Source of the DNA: Sebastes aleutianus
Lineage: Eukaryota > Chordata > Actinopteri > Perciformes > Sebastidae
NCBI GenBank assembly: GCA_916700875.1
Contig: CAKAKS010000074.1
Location: forward strand, 1,103,732 to 1,167,731
Direction of reading: 5' to 3'
DNA: 64,000 nucleotides
In this document: positions 23,341 through 35,142 of the stretch, piece after piece
How the letters are laid out: the number at the start of each line of letters is the position of its first letter
Position numbering within the stretch: the stretch's first letter is position 1
Position numbers and translations under genes: made by a program
Notes under the pieces: model-generated
The model's input: the letters and a program-made list of their open reading frames with translations, nothing else
Told to the model about the DNA's origin: nothing
Database searches by the model: none

Positions 23341-26300
23341 CTGCAGGTCCAACATCAGCAGAGAAAACAGCTGTTAGACTACAGACAAGTTAAGATAGAA
23401 AAGAAGGGTGACCTATGACCTCAAGTCATCACACTAGAGATGCAACCATTAATCAACCATTTTGTCTGCTCTTTGTTGATTTGTAACGAGGTAGGAACTA
23501 TAAACAATAATGTCCCAGGGCGACAGACACACTTAGGACACCTGTACCCAGGGAGACAGACACACTTAGGACACCTGTACCCAGGGAGACAGACACACTT
23601 AGGACACCTGTACCCAGGGAGACAGACACACTTAGGACACCTGTACCCAGGGAGACAGACACACTACGGACACCTGTACCCAGGGAGACAGACACACTTA
23701 GGACACCTGTACCCAGAGAGACAGACACACTTAGGACACCTGTACCCAGGGAGACAGACACACTTAGGACACCTGTACACAGGGAGACAGACACACTTAG
23801 GACACCTGTACACAGGGAGACAGACACACTTAGGACACCTGTACCCAGGGAGACAGACACACTTAGGACACCTGTACCCAGAGAGACAGACACACTTAGG
23901 ACACCTGTACCCAGGGAGACAGACATACTTAGGACACCTGTACCCAGAGAGACAGACACACTTAGGACACCTGTACCCAGGGAGACAGACACACTTAGGA
24001 CACCTGTACACAGGGAGACAGACACACTTAGGACACCTGTACCCAGAGAGACAGACACACTTAGGACACCTGTACCCAGAGAGACAGACACACTTAGGAC
24101 ACCTGTACCCAGAAAGACAGACACACTTAGGACACCTGTACCCAGAGAGACAGACACACTTAGGACACCTGTACCCAGAGAGACAGACACACTTAGGACA
24201 CCTGTACGAGCTCCCAACAAAACTTCACACAGCTAACAGCTAGCATCAACCGATAGGCCAGAAAAAAAGCTTTCCAACAATATGCATTTTTTAAATGTGG
24301 CATAACTAAAAACAGAACGGTAGAAGAAAAATAACTAAAGAGCCCAAAAAATGATATTTCCAAACTGTGAATAAAATGTGAGGAATAGTCAGAAGGTCTC
24401 CACTTTGAGGTCGAGCTGCAACGTTTAATCCATCAGTCGTCAGTGATTCAATTAAATGCCAACTACTCTGATAATAGATTAATTGGTTTGAGTAATACGT
24501 AAGAAAATAAAGTCTGAATTCTCTGATTGAAGCTTCTTAAATGTGAATATTTTCTGGTTTCTTTCCTCCTCTATGACAGTAAACTGAATATCTTTGAGTT
24601 GTGGACAAAACGAGACATTTTGAGGACGTCATCTTGGGCTTTGAGAACACCGATCCACATTTTTCACCTTTTTATAGACCAAACAACTAATCAATCAATT
24701 AATCTAGAAAATAATCAACAATGTTAGTAATAATGCATCCTCAATATTGACATGCAACTTGTGCAGAGACGTGAACAAATCATCGCCCTGTGAACCAGTT
24801 TAAATGTGTGATAACAGCTCTACAACGCTGCATGTTCAGCATGTTTTACTACTGTAGACACTCAACTAGCATATGTATGAACATCTGTTCTTTGTAGTGT
24901 TTCTGCGTAGACAACATTTAGGGACTGGAACTAGTTATCTGCAATATCTGCTGGTTGTATTCTGCATTAACCATTTTGGTCTAAAGCTGCAACGATTAAT
25001 CGATTAGTTGTCAAATATTAAATTAATCACAGACAATTTTGATAATGAATCGGTTTTGCTGATCGTTAGTTGCGGCTCTAGATCACACCAACACCAACAC
25101 AGACAACAAATAACGTTTCAGACGGTTTATTTATGCTGTGTTTTTTCTGAATTCTCAATAATTAACTACATTTAAAGATATGACACTTAACCTCCTAACA
25201 ACGATGTGATATTCCTGCTAATAACATAAAGAACTGAGTAACACATGCAGGCCTTTACTGACGGGTCGAGTATAATCATTCTACTGAACTACGGTTCCCA
25301 TCAACATCTGTTGAAATGATACAAAGCAAAACTGTTTCCTGTTCTTTGTTTTGGTTGTTTGTATTGTTGTTGTAGGCCTGACCTCATATAACATCATCAA
25401 TCATCATCATCATCGTCATCGTCATCGTCATCGTAATGAAGAATAACTTACAATTTTCTTCCACTTCATCCGTCTGTTCTGGTACCATGTTTTCACCTGC
25501 AGCTGACTGAGGCCCAGTGACTCGGCCAGATCTATTCTGTGAGCAACAAAACACATCAAATCAATAATTACTCTTCAGATCATTCACTTCAATATTTATG
25601 CAACATGTTTAAATTCTCAGCTGCTTCTCATAATAAACTGTCACATTCAAGTTGATTAACATAATAACTTATAGGGATATTTATGGCTACTTGCAAACTA
25701 TTTCACTTTGCATTATAACGCCCAAAGAACTGAGTACATTTACTCAAGTACTGTACTTAAGTACAATTTTGAGGTACTTTACTTGAGTATTTCCATTTTC
25801 TTCTACTTCACTACAGCTCAGAGGGACATGTACTTTTTACTGTACTATGTTTATTTGATAACTTCAGTTACTTTTCAGATTAATAATACAAAATATAATC
25901 AACAAGTAAATTATAATGTATTATTATAGGATAATACAACATGTTATTGATCCTCGGGGGGTAAATTCATATGCATTTATCTTAATGCATCACTAATTAT
26001 AATCTTATAATATAATGTGGATTATTCTTAAAGGGGTCATTCTACATACTTTTACTTTTGGTACTTTATTTAATGCCAGTAGCCTACTTTTGTACTTTAA
26101 CTTAAGTACATTTTTAGATGCAGAACTTTTACTTGAAACAGAGTATTTCTACACTGTAGTATTACTACTTTTAACCTCCAGCATACCCAAAGCCACTAGA
26201 TTATAATATGACCTGCCTTCAGGGAGTCTGTATATTTTTGTGAAATTAGCAGCATAATGTGTATAAATGTGGGTAATTCTATAGTTGTTCCCAGTATATT

Positions 26301-29300
26301 TTTAGACTCCGCTGTGTATATTTGACTACTTTTACACCAACACAATGAGAGTATTTTATTACTAGCAGTGCAAAGACTGCAGAGAAATCACATTTACAGA
26401 AGTCGGCCTATAATGGAACAGTTGAAGGAAAAAAAATCAAAATAATAAATATTTTGTTCTAAAATAGGAACATTTTTCCTGGTGAAAACTGCAGGGTGTT
26501 GTGGTGACCCCGGTTAGAACCAAGCCAACACACAGACGCACCTATCCGGCGTGGAGAGGTACTTCTGCTTCTCGAAGCGCTTCTCCAGCCCCATCAGCTG
26601 CAGCTCGGTGAACACGGTGCGGCTCCGGCGGCCCTTCTTGCTCTTCCCTCCTCCGTCCACTCCGTGCTCCAGCTTCCCCCGGAGGTGCAGGTCCAGAGGC
26701 AACGGCAGTGAGTGGTGAGACGCCGAGCCGATGCCGAGCTGCAGGCCCGACGCGGCGGACAGCAGCGGGGAGCCCAGCGAGCAGGACAGCGGGGACAGCG
26801 GAGACATGGGGAACTTCAGGAGGCTCTGGTCCGCTTTGAGCACTGAGGGGGGACAAAGACACACGGAGGGGTTCGATTTAGAGACTAAACTCACAACTTT
26901 AAACATGCACTATCTACCTTTAAACATGCACTATCTACCTTTAAACATGCACTATCTGCCTTTTAACATGCACTATCTACCTTTTAACATGCACTATCTA
27001 CCTTTTAACATGCACTATCTGCCTTTTAACATGCACTATCTACCTTTTAACATGCACTATCTACCTTTTAACATGCACTATCTGCCTTTTAACATGCAAT
27101 ATCTACCTTTTAACATGCACTATACATGCACTATCTACCTTTTAACATGCACTATACATGCACTATCTACCTTTAAACATGCACTATCTGCCTCTAAACA
27201 TGCACTATCTACCTTTTAACATGCACTATACATGCACTATCTACCTTTAAACATGCACTATCTACCTTTTAACATGCACTATCTACCTTTAAACATGCAC
27301 AATCTACTTTTAACATGCACTATCTACCTTTTAACATGCACTATACATGCACTATCTACCTTTAAACATGCACTAACTACCTTTTAACATGCACTATCTG
27401 CAACCATCTTGGACTCTAACCACTGGCACACTTTACACTATACATCCTATATACCACTTTATAGACTGCACATATGTACATACTACATGTATTTATTGAC
27501 AGACTGTTCACACTATGTTCACCCATTCACTCTGTATCTTTTATATCTCTTATTGTTTTTATAATTTTTGTATACCTTCACCTCTCCTGTGTTTCACTCT
27601 GTTTGCTGATGTTGCTGCTTTGACACCTGAATTTTTTATCTTATCTTATCTTATCTTATCTTAACTAGTTTAGGTTAGTTTGGGATCAGTTCATGAAAAG
27701 TCTCCACACAAATATGTAAGAAAACAGGCCGTCAGGTCAGAGTTCAGGGTTAAAGGGAGATTTATAATCTCACAACTGGTAACACATGAGGAAAAATATT
27801 AATTACATATGATGATATGAGCATTCAGTTAAAGGTTAAACTCTACAGTGAAATCCAACGAGAGGCCTTATCAACCTGAATGACCTGACACGTTAGAATA
27901 AGATATTTAACTAAATTTGAGGACGTTTGGAGGAGTGGAAAAAGTATATTTCCCCAAAATGCCCTTCTTTTGTTTATTTTTTCTTTTTTTCTAAATGTAA
28001 TTTGTTTTACTACTATGATTTATTTGATCTCATTTCACATGAAAAGCACCCCATGTTCTGTTTGTGTGTTCTATAATTTAACTGTAAAAAGTGGAAAAGT
28101 TGGTTCACTTCATATCTGTATCTAACTAAGTATGTTTATGTAAATGTCTGAGTAAAACCAAATAAAGAATAAGATATTTATTATCTTGTTCTGTTAAAAA
28201 CACACTCTGATTTATGACTTCGTCTTTAATTGTAATTCCAGCTGATTATAGGTTATATTCCAGATGTTTACTTCCATCAGCTCCAGTTTGTGTGTGAAAG
28301 GTTTGGTTCTGATCATCTCATGCTTTCATTTGTTTAACGATGAAATCAGGTGGTTTTATTTGAATTAAAGACGACATCATGAATCCGAATCTGTTTTTAA
28401 TAGAACACGATAATAAATGTAGATGTGGCCTTTTATTCTAACCTTTGGCAGCATGAACTATTGTATTTTTTAAAGGTTTTGTTAAATAGGAATATGAGTA
28501 AATATTCTCCTGATCATGTAGGATTTATTTTACTTTTTATCCGTGGAGCGCTTATTTATCCTGAAACCAGATTTTACGCACATTTTACGCATAATATACA
28601 TATATACATATATATACATATATATACATATACAGTAACTTAAAACAAATATTCGAATATTTAAGTGTATTTTTAGCCGTCATGTATTTTTCCAAATACA
28701 AATAAATAAGACATTTTCTCTACTTTACAATTCAATTGAATTTATTCCAGTTATTTCCTTTATTAACTGAAACATTTACTCGATAATATCAAAGTCATAT
28801 CTGACTTTTAATTAAATATAAAAAGACAAAGAAAAAAAAAAAAACATCCCGCAGGCGACTAAAAGTTAAAGTGTCTTTGTTAAAGTGCGAAAGACACTTT
28901 TTTAATCAGAAGAAAAATACGCTCTAGCTTTAATAATTGCAATTAAATATAATCGAAATTTTAAATCAATGTTATCATTAATAATAATAATAATAATAAT
29001 TTATTATATCTTCAGTTCCTGCTGTGTTTCCAGCATGAAACCAGTCCTCTCTCTTTCTCTCTTTCTCTTACAATACAATTTAATTTATTCCAGTTTATCC
29101 TTTATTAAATAGACATTTACTCGATAATGTCATAAATCATATCTGACTTTTTGCTTAATTATTGCAAATTACTTGAGTCTGAAAAAGAATCCCGCATGTC
29201 ACCAAAAGTTAAATTATACTTCGAAAGACAGCAAAATACACACTCGCTGTAATATTTGCAATTAAGTAAAATCCTGATTTTGTATAATTAATTATAAGTA

Positions 29301-29813
29301 TTCATTATATTATTATATCTTCAGTTCCTGCCGAGTTTCCAGCATGAAACCAGTCGCTTCGACTCATTCAACTTTTCTTTTCTCTCTCTTTTCTTTCTCT
29401 CTTTTTCTTTCTTTTTTTTCAATATTATATATATTTTTTTGTATATATAAACATATATACAAAAAAGAAATATATAAGTAAAAAGAAATATACACAAGTA
29501 AAAGAAATATAATTTAAAACAATAAAATCAAATCAAATAAAATCTATTTATATACACACATATATACTGTATACATATATACATTCATACTCTTACCCAG
29601 GTGGTTGTGGCTGTGGAAAGGCCTGGCTGCAGACAGCAGAGCATGAACTCCGAACTTCAGCAGCTCTCCGGCCGGAGCCGACACTTTGTGCTCCTGGTGA
29701 TCAGTCAGGATCTCCTCGATCATGAAGCTCCTGTAGCGATGAGTCCTGTGGTCAGGATGAACCTCTGGAGGATAGTAATGATGCGACCCCATGTCCAGAG
29801 GATGCTGCATCAT
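23170..29813 (-). CDS. barx1: barx1, BarH-like homeobox transcription factor (4 coding exons)
   Basis: Coding exons on the minus strand are 29813-29597, 26842-26542, 25536-25452 and 23340-23170. The phases join cleanly and predict 257 aa, close to the roughly 254 aa of mammalian BARX1. The N-terminal FMIEEIL motif (residues 30-36) is the family's FIL/eh1-like repression motif. The homeodomain spans about residues 143-202, with R5 at 147, W48 at 190, Y49 at 191, Q50 at 192 and the DNA-contacting Asn51 at 193. The C-terminus carries the family-typical basic stretch [10 protein letters not shown] (213-222). Introns interrupt the homeodomain near its positions 31 and 59. Known family role: a nuclear DNA-binding regulator of tooth, jaw-cartilage and stomach mesenchyme development. 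I start at the first ATG (29813); the next codon (29810) is also ATG and is the start expected from orthologues. BARX2 is the nearest alternative, but the exon 4 sequence is BARX1-like. Confidence 0.97.
23514..24206. repeat. 33-bp minisatellite, 21 copies, in barx1 intron 3
   Basis: The unit begins CCCAGGGAGACAGACACACT and ends TAGGACACCTGTA; 21 copies of exactly 33 bp with few substitutions (G/A in AGGG or AGAG, C/A in TACCC or TACAC). Because 33 is a multiple of 3 and no stop arises, it creates long false frames on both strands ([11 protein letters not shown] repeats on plus). Confidence 0.98.
24405..25085 (-). repeat. dispersed repeat copies in barx1 intron 3
   Basis: 24405-24735 and 24985-25085 match the CGATTAATCGATTAGTT family seen at 21262-21570 and 45217-45835 (shared CTTCTTAAATGTGAATATTT, GACGTCATCTTGGGCTTTG). 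Confidence 0.75.
25452..25536 (-). CDS. barx1: barx1 coding exon 3 (recognition helix)
   Basis: This 85-nt exon encodes [20 protein letters not shown] and RRMKWKKI. The acceptor is TTGCTCACAG and the donor AAAATT|GTAAGT. It holds homeodomain helix 3 with W48, Q50, N51 and R53, and ends in phase 0. It is too short to appear as an open frame of its own. Confidence 0.96.
25728..26205. repeat. dispersed repeat in barx1 intron 2
   Basis: CAAGTACTGTACTTAAGTAC, GAGGTACTTTACTTGAGTAT and the later AACTTAAGTACATTTTTAGA are the signature of a repeat I recognise as common in teleost genomes. The frames at 25708 and 26015 lie in it and are not genes. Confidence 0.65.
26542..26842 (-). CDS. barx1: barx1 coding exon 2 (linker and N-terminal half of homeodomain)
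   Basis: It encodes residues 73-172 and two bases of codon 173. The acceptor is CCCCCCTCAG|TG and the donor GATAG|GTGCGT. It contains the Ser/Leu/Pro-rich linker and LHLRGKLE, then [22 protein letters not shown], helix 1 and part of helix 2 of the homeodomain. The exon is GC-rich compared with the AT-rich introns around it. Confidence 0.96.
26893..27402. repeat. 21/22-bp minisatellite in barx1 intron 1
   Basis: Units of AACATGCACTATCTACCTTT with length and T/A variation, about 23 copies, some with a 12-bp internal repeat (CACTATACATGCACTATC). Its nearest edge is about 50 bp from the exon 2 acceptor. The plus-strand frame with LNMHYLP repeats starts antisense to exon 2 and is not a gene. Confidence 0.97.
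27403..27665 (+). repeat. LINE-like 3' tail ending (ATCTT)n
   Basis: Sequence of the type CACTGTATC...TTTATATCTCTTATTG...TGACACCTGAATTTTTTATC followed by TTATC repeats, typical of the 3' end of a fish non-LTR retroelement. No coding portion is present. Confidence 0.5.
28727..29360. repeat. diverged tandem duplication, about 300 bp, in barx1 intron 1
   Basis: Copy A (28727-29046) and copy B (29070-29355) share AATTTATTCCAGTT, CATTTACTCGATAAT, CATATCTGACTTTT, ATCTTCAGTTCCTGC and GTTTCCAGCATGAAACCAGT in the same order. It ends about 240 bp from exon 1. Confidence 0.85.
29400..29590. repeat. AT-rich dispersed repeat beside barx1 exon 1
   Basis: ATATACACAAGTAAAAGAAAT and the run of TATATACACAC match 33750-33880 closely enough to suggest one family. 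Confidence 0.5.
29597..29813 (-). CDS. barx1: barx1 coding exon 1
   Basis: It encodes residues 1-72 plus one base. It contains the His/Pro-rich start, the conserved [16 protein letters not shown] segment and the [12 protein letters not shown] block typical of Barx1. The donor reads CTGG|GTAAGAG on the minus strand. The exon ends in phase 1, matching exon 2, which begins TG to complete a Val codon. Confidence 0.95.
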
Positions 29814-30427
29814 GGACACCTGAACAGACACCTGAACACACACTTGGTGCGTAAAACCGACTAATCACTCCTTCAATCAGTCCTTCAGCGGCTCCAGCCG
29901 GCTGGCATGTTCATGTTCCCGCTGCAGAACCTCTATAGTCCCGAGATCAAGACTGGATTTGAAGACTGGAGGTCAAAGTTATCCTCAAGGTCAAATACTG
30001 GACGTCTCTGCGCGTCCTCTGCAGCTTTTACGCGTCACTTCTGGACACTTCTGGTTCCTCTTCTTGGAGAAGAAATGTGGAGTAAACCTCTGAGCAGAAC
30101 CTCCCGGTACCGGCCGTGCTCATGCCCTCTCCTTCCCTCTGTGTGTGTGTGTGTGTGTGTGTGAGGAGCGCTTTGTGAGCCGCTGAGCTGAGCTGAGCTG
30201 AGCTTGGTCACGTCGGCAGCAGCAGTGAGTTGAGGAATATAAGCTTTGGGTTTTATGAGTCTCGTCTGTAGCTCCACCTTCCTGCTGCTCGCTGACTCCA
30301 CTGAGACACAAAGTTAACATGCAAAGCTTCACTCTGTCCTGGTGGATTTATATGCAAACAGGAAGAAAATCAGATGGGACACTTTAAATAGCCTGCAGGT
30401 GACTCTGCGAGGTCTACGACTTTAGTT
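29814..30427 (-). promoter_or_regulatory. barx1 5' UTR and proximal promoter region
   Basis: Sequence immediately upstream of the barx1 ATG. It is GC-richer than its surroundings and includes a GT microsatellite (30139-30164) and a GAGCT pentamer run (30183-30207). Boundaries of the UTR cannot be fixed without transcripts. Confidence 0.45.
30347..30352 (-). promoter_or_regulatory. candidate TATA element upstream of barx1
   Basis: The minus strand reads GTTTGCATATAAATCC, a TATAAA next to an octamer-like TTTGCAT, about 535 nt upstream of the barx1 start codon. A start site about 30 nt downstream would leave a 5' UTR of about 500 nt containing the GT microsatellite at 30139-30164. No transcript evidence is available. 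Confidence 0.3.
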
Positions 30428-30957
30428 TAAAGGTCCCATATTATGTTCATTTTCAGGTTCATACTTGTGTTTTGTGTTTCTACTAGAACATGTTTACATG
30501 CTGTAATGTTCAAAAAAACGTATTTTACTCATACTGTCAGCCTGAATATACCTGTATTTACCCTCTGCCTGAAACGCTCCGTTTTAGAGCATTTTGACAG
30601 AATTGCAACAAAATTGCAACAGAATTGCGTCGCTAGGCAACAGCTTGGGTCCATGTTCACTTCCTGTCAGCTGATGACATTCACATACACTGCAACCAGG
30701 AATAAACTGAGACACATTTGGAATGTTTACGTTTAAATTTGTGTCAAGGGTCTAAATATTGTATATTCGTGACATCACAAATGGACAGAAATCCTGACGG
30801 CTTGTTTCAAATGCAGAGTTTCTGAATACGGGCTGTGTGTATTTCCCTGTGGATTGAGTGTTTCGATACTTTCACAGTATTTATATAACACTTAAGCCTG
30901 CTTTATAATAAAAAAAAACATGAAAATCTCACTTTTTTATAATATGGGACCTTTAAG
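30428..30957 (+). mobile_element. TTTAAAGGTCCCATAT family, copy B
   Basis: Perfect TIRs: the start TTTAAAGGTCCCATATTATG and the end TATGGGACCTTTAA share a 15-bp inverted match. The body is collinear with copies A and C. The X-box position reads GTCGCTAGGCAAC (30629-30641). It lies about 600 bp upstream of the barx1 start codon. Confidence 0.85.
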
Positions 30958-32640
30958 ATGATGATGATGATGATGATGATGCAACACAGGAAGCTGCAGG
31001 CTAGAAGGTCACATTAAAACAAACATGATGCTTTGCTCTGTGCCAAAGTCATCAATACGTTTTTATTGTTATTTTTATGATATTTTGATTTGATTATATG
31101 AGGGCATTCCATGCTTCATATGTGCATTAGGTTGTTGCATGATGTATATTTACATGTCTGTAGTTTTACACAGGAGGTTTCAGGTGGAACAATAATCAAA
31201 CATCAGAATCAGAAATACTTTATTCATCCCAGTGGGGGGGGGGGTTCGGATGTTACAGTTGCTCTTATAGGCAGTATAAGCAGAAAAAATAAGAAAAATA
31301 GAAATAAAGGAGTATGTAAAATGTACATAATTTACATTATATAACACAATATATGTAGAATAATATAAATAAATAAGAAAAACATGTACAAATATGTGCA
31401 TCAAACACATGCAATATATAACCACTGCGTAAATAAATAAATACAAATTAAAAATATTGAGAAGTGGGATCCATTAGGTGTGTTAAATATAAATGCCAGA
31501 AATGTATAAATAATAATAATTAAATAAAACTATTTCTTGAAATGTACTAAATGTACAGTATTAATGTCAGAGTATCGCACAGTTGACTTATTGCACACAT
31601 TATTGTACAGTATTCTACATGTTTATGTTTTTGTCAAGGAAATGATCAGTTTAATCTTCTTTTCTTCTACTGTTGTGTCAACATGTGTGATGATTGTCGG
31701 TAAAATGGTTTATAAATGATGCAGAATCATTACAGATCAGACCTGAGTGAGGCGGCTCAAGGGAAAATATTTCAACTAGAGGTAAAAAAAAGAAAAAAGC
31801 ACCTCTGGGATTTTTTTTCTTTGTGGTTATTTGGCCTCAAAAATTGTGAAATATCTCCCACGGCATATTTTTAGCATGTCTCAGTGCTGCTTTGAGAAAA
31901 GCTCTGGCCTTCTAACTCTGGAGCTGAAACCCTTTAAAGAACCGTTGAATGCTTTAAAGTCGGTGGTCTGTTGAGATGTTTTTAACTTTTTAAATCTCAT
32001 TTTGTTGAAGCTTTTTATTCAAATACTACAACAGTAAACAACAGACTTAACAAACTTTAACAGGAGAATTTGGGGATTAGATATCGATCAACGTTTCAAA
32101 ACGTTGTCTGAGCTCGTGATAGAATAGAGAGCAGTTCTGTATGTAAAATCACAAATCCTCCAACAGAATGTTTAATGATGTGTGACACGGAGTCAGGTTT
32201 CTGAGGACAAAACAAATCTGGGGTTTAGAACAAATGAAGCCCTTTGCCATAGTCAAATGAGTTATTGGTCATAATGATCAGTGAAATGGTTCATGTGAAT
32301 CATAATTAATTACTAGTCATATTCTTTCTGTAAAAGATCTGTTTCCTCCATCTCACAGGCCACCAGGCAGTCTGCCAAGTCAATCAGATGTTTTGACTGA
32401 AAGTGTGAAAAACTCATCTCCTCCTCAGGAACAAGCAGTGAGGTAAATAATGGATATACTCAAGTTGTTCAAATGTTGTGTTTTCACCTCCAGCTGCTTT
32501 CTTTGAACATTATCTTCCTCTGGTGGTCACTTCTGAGATTGCAAGGAGAGTCCCGGCCACTCTTTGTTTCAGTGCTTCATCCACTCACCAAACTGAGATC
32601 CACAGATTCTTCCTTTAGGTCATGACCCTCGTTATGGTGA
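30958..32640. other. divergent intergenic region, no gene recognised
   Basis: (ATG)n at 30957-30981; a LINE-like tail at about 31196-31245 (AATCAGAAATACTTTATTCA) with a G run; the rest is unique AT-rich DNA. No open frame has family features. Confidence 0.55.
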
Positions 32641-32657
32641 TCCACCACCTGCAGCCA

Positions 32658-33415
32658 GTTACAACCCTGTACCCTGTACCCTGTAACCTATACCCTGTAC
32701 CCTATACCCTATACCCTATACCCTACTGTACCCTATACCCTGTACCCTGTACCCTATACCCTATACCCTATACCCTATACCCTATACCCTATACCCTGTA
32801 CCCTATACCCTATACCCTATACCCTACTGTACCCTATACCCTGTACCCTATACCCTGTACCCTATACCCTGTACCCTGTACCCTATACCCTGTACCCTAT
32901 ACCCTATACCCTATACCCTGTACCCTATACCCTGTACCCTATAACCTATACCCTGTACCCTATACCCTATACCCTGTACCCTATACCCTGTACCCTATAC
33001 CCTATACCCTATACCCTATACCCTATACCCTATACCCTGTACCCTGTACCCTATACCCTATACCCTGTACCCTGTACCCTGTACCCTATACCCTGTACCC
33101 TGTACCCTGTACCCTATACCCTATACCCTATACCCTATACCCTGTACCCTATACCCTATACCCTGTACACTATACCCTATACCCTATACCCTGTACCCTA
33201 TACCCTATACCCTATACCCTGTACACTATACCCTATACCCTATACCCTGTACCCTGTACACTATACCCTATACACTATACACTATACCCTGTACCCTATA
33301 CCCTATACCCTATACCCTATACCCTGTACACTATACCCTATACCCTATACCCTATACCCTGTACACTATACCCTGTACACTATACCCTATACACTATACA
33401 CTATACCCTACTGTA
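32658..33415. repeat. 7-bp CCCTRTA array
   Basis: About 750 bp of heptamers CCCTATA and CCCTGTA, with a few CACTATA and ACTGTA variants. The opposite strand has GGG every 7 bases. Because 7 is coprime with 3 and no stop occurs, it creates a false 285-codon frame of LYPVPYT-type repeats. Confidence 0.97.
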
Positions 33416-33419
33416 CACG

Positions 33420-33879
33420 ATATTCAGGGTTGGGAAGGTTAAAGTATTCCGTCCCTGTCCGACCCCCAGTGGCTTATAGACTTTAGGTATTTTTTGTTAA
33501 AAACCAGAATCAGAATCGTGTTTATTTATCGTGTTTATTGTTTTATATAAACTCACTACAACTGATAACATTATAGTTATAGGCTAATAATAAAATACTA
33601 TATTTATTGTTTTTTTTGTTCATTTTGAAACAACAGAACAAACATTCACAAACGTCCCCATTAACAACATTTTCGGTACAAAGAAACTTAACAAACATAA
33701 TATTAATATACAAAAAGCCATTATAGATACAGGAAAGACATATATATATACAAAATAAATAAAAAGAATATACACAAGTAAAAAAATTATAATAAAAAAA
33801 TATAAACGAATGGAAGAATAAAATAAAATATATTTATATATATACCTATACGCATATACAGTATATACACATACAAATA

Positions 33880-33923
<44 letters not shown>

Positions 33924-35109
33924 ATCAATTAAAAATCAGTGTACAATTGAGTCATCATCGTACAAATATTAAAATACTGTTGAAGAATTGGAATATGTCG
34001 TTAAACGTAAATAGTTAAAGAGCCTACATAAAAGGCAACAATAAATTGTAATTTTAACAACACATTCCAATAAATCAGATCAATGTGCAGCCTTCTGATT
34101 ACAGTTATACAGACATGGTTTCATGGATTATCATAATGATTCTATGATCGTCTATACAACAACAAGCTCAAATTTAAATAATAAATAATATATTAAATAA
34201 TAGAGGTCTCTTCTGCATGATTAACTTGATATATTTTATTATTTTATTTTTAATTCTGTGAATATCTGTGTTTTGTCACCAGATCCACACAGGAAATCAA
34301 CACTTATGTTCATAAAATCCAGCCTCTGTTTTTACCAAAGAAGAATTGATTCAACACCTGATTTTACTGAATACAGAAGATAAAACAGTATCTGGTGGTA
34401 CTGATATATCGCTAAGCTTCTTACAGTTTTTAAATAAGGTTTTGGAAGCAAAAATGTTGATATTGTCATCAATATAGAATATTAGCAGTCTTTCAATTGT
34501 GCATTTTATACTGATATAACTTTCCTCATCATTTTAAGAAACAGCCACTAGGCAGCACCAGAGGACTTCAGGGAAAGAGAAACTCAGCAGTCGCCTTTGT
34601 TGTATCAGCCAGTTGTCACAGAGCTGTAATGTGAGTAGTCTCAGACTGATTATTTTAAAGATTAACAAGAAATTATTTTATTTGAAAGGCATTTACCTCA
34701 GCGGGGAATTCATTCATACCCATAAGCACACTCACTTTACCTTTATATACATTAACTTATGTTTATATTTATTTTATCTGCACTATTATATGCCTTAGAT
34801 TATCATTACATTTACTTGTGTGATTTCCCCTTTTATATATACATATTTTATGAGCATTGTTGAAGGAACCTGAGACCAAAGAGATTTTCACTGGCAATGA
34901 CTGATTTGCTGGAATTGACAAATGACAAATAAAGAATCTTGAAACTTGAACACACAAGTAAACTACGTCTATTGAGGGTAAAGAACCAATTGCATAAAAA
35001 TATATATATATATATATATATATAGTGTCATTATAAACTCAAGAGCCAGAGACTCAGTCCGTGAAAGACTTACAATATATTTTTTTAAATGAAATTTTTT
35101 ATTATTATT

Positions 35110-35142
<33 letters not shown>

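Noticed and set aside
23440..24243. 267-codon plus frame and 240-codon minus frame over the 33-bp array
   Set aside because: Both arise because a 33-bp unit has no stops in these frames; perfect unit periodicity, open frames on both strands and location inside a barx1 intron argue against a protein.
26731..27219. 162-codon plus frame
   Set aside because: It starts antisense to barx1 exon 2 and continues into the 21/22-bp minisatellite.
32658..33415. Interstitial telomere
   Set aside because: The unit is the 7-bp CCCTRTA, not the 6-bp CCCTAA; I saw no run of true telomere repeats.
32622..33479. 285-codon plus frame of LYPVPYT-like repeats
   Set aside because: Product of a stop-free 7-bp array; no unique flanking coding sequence or splice context.
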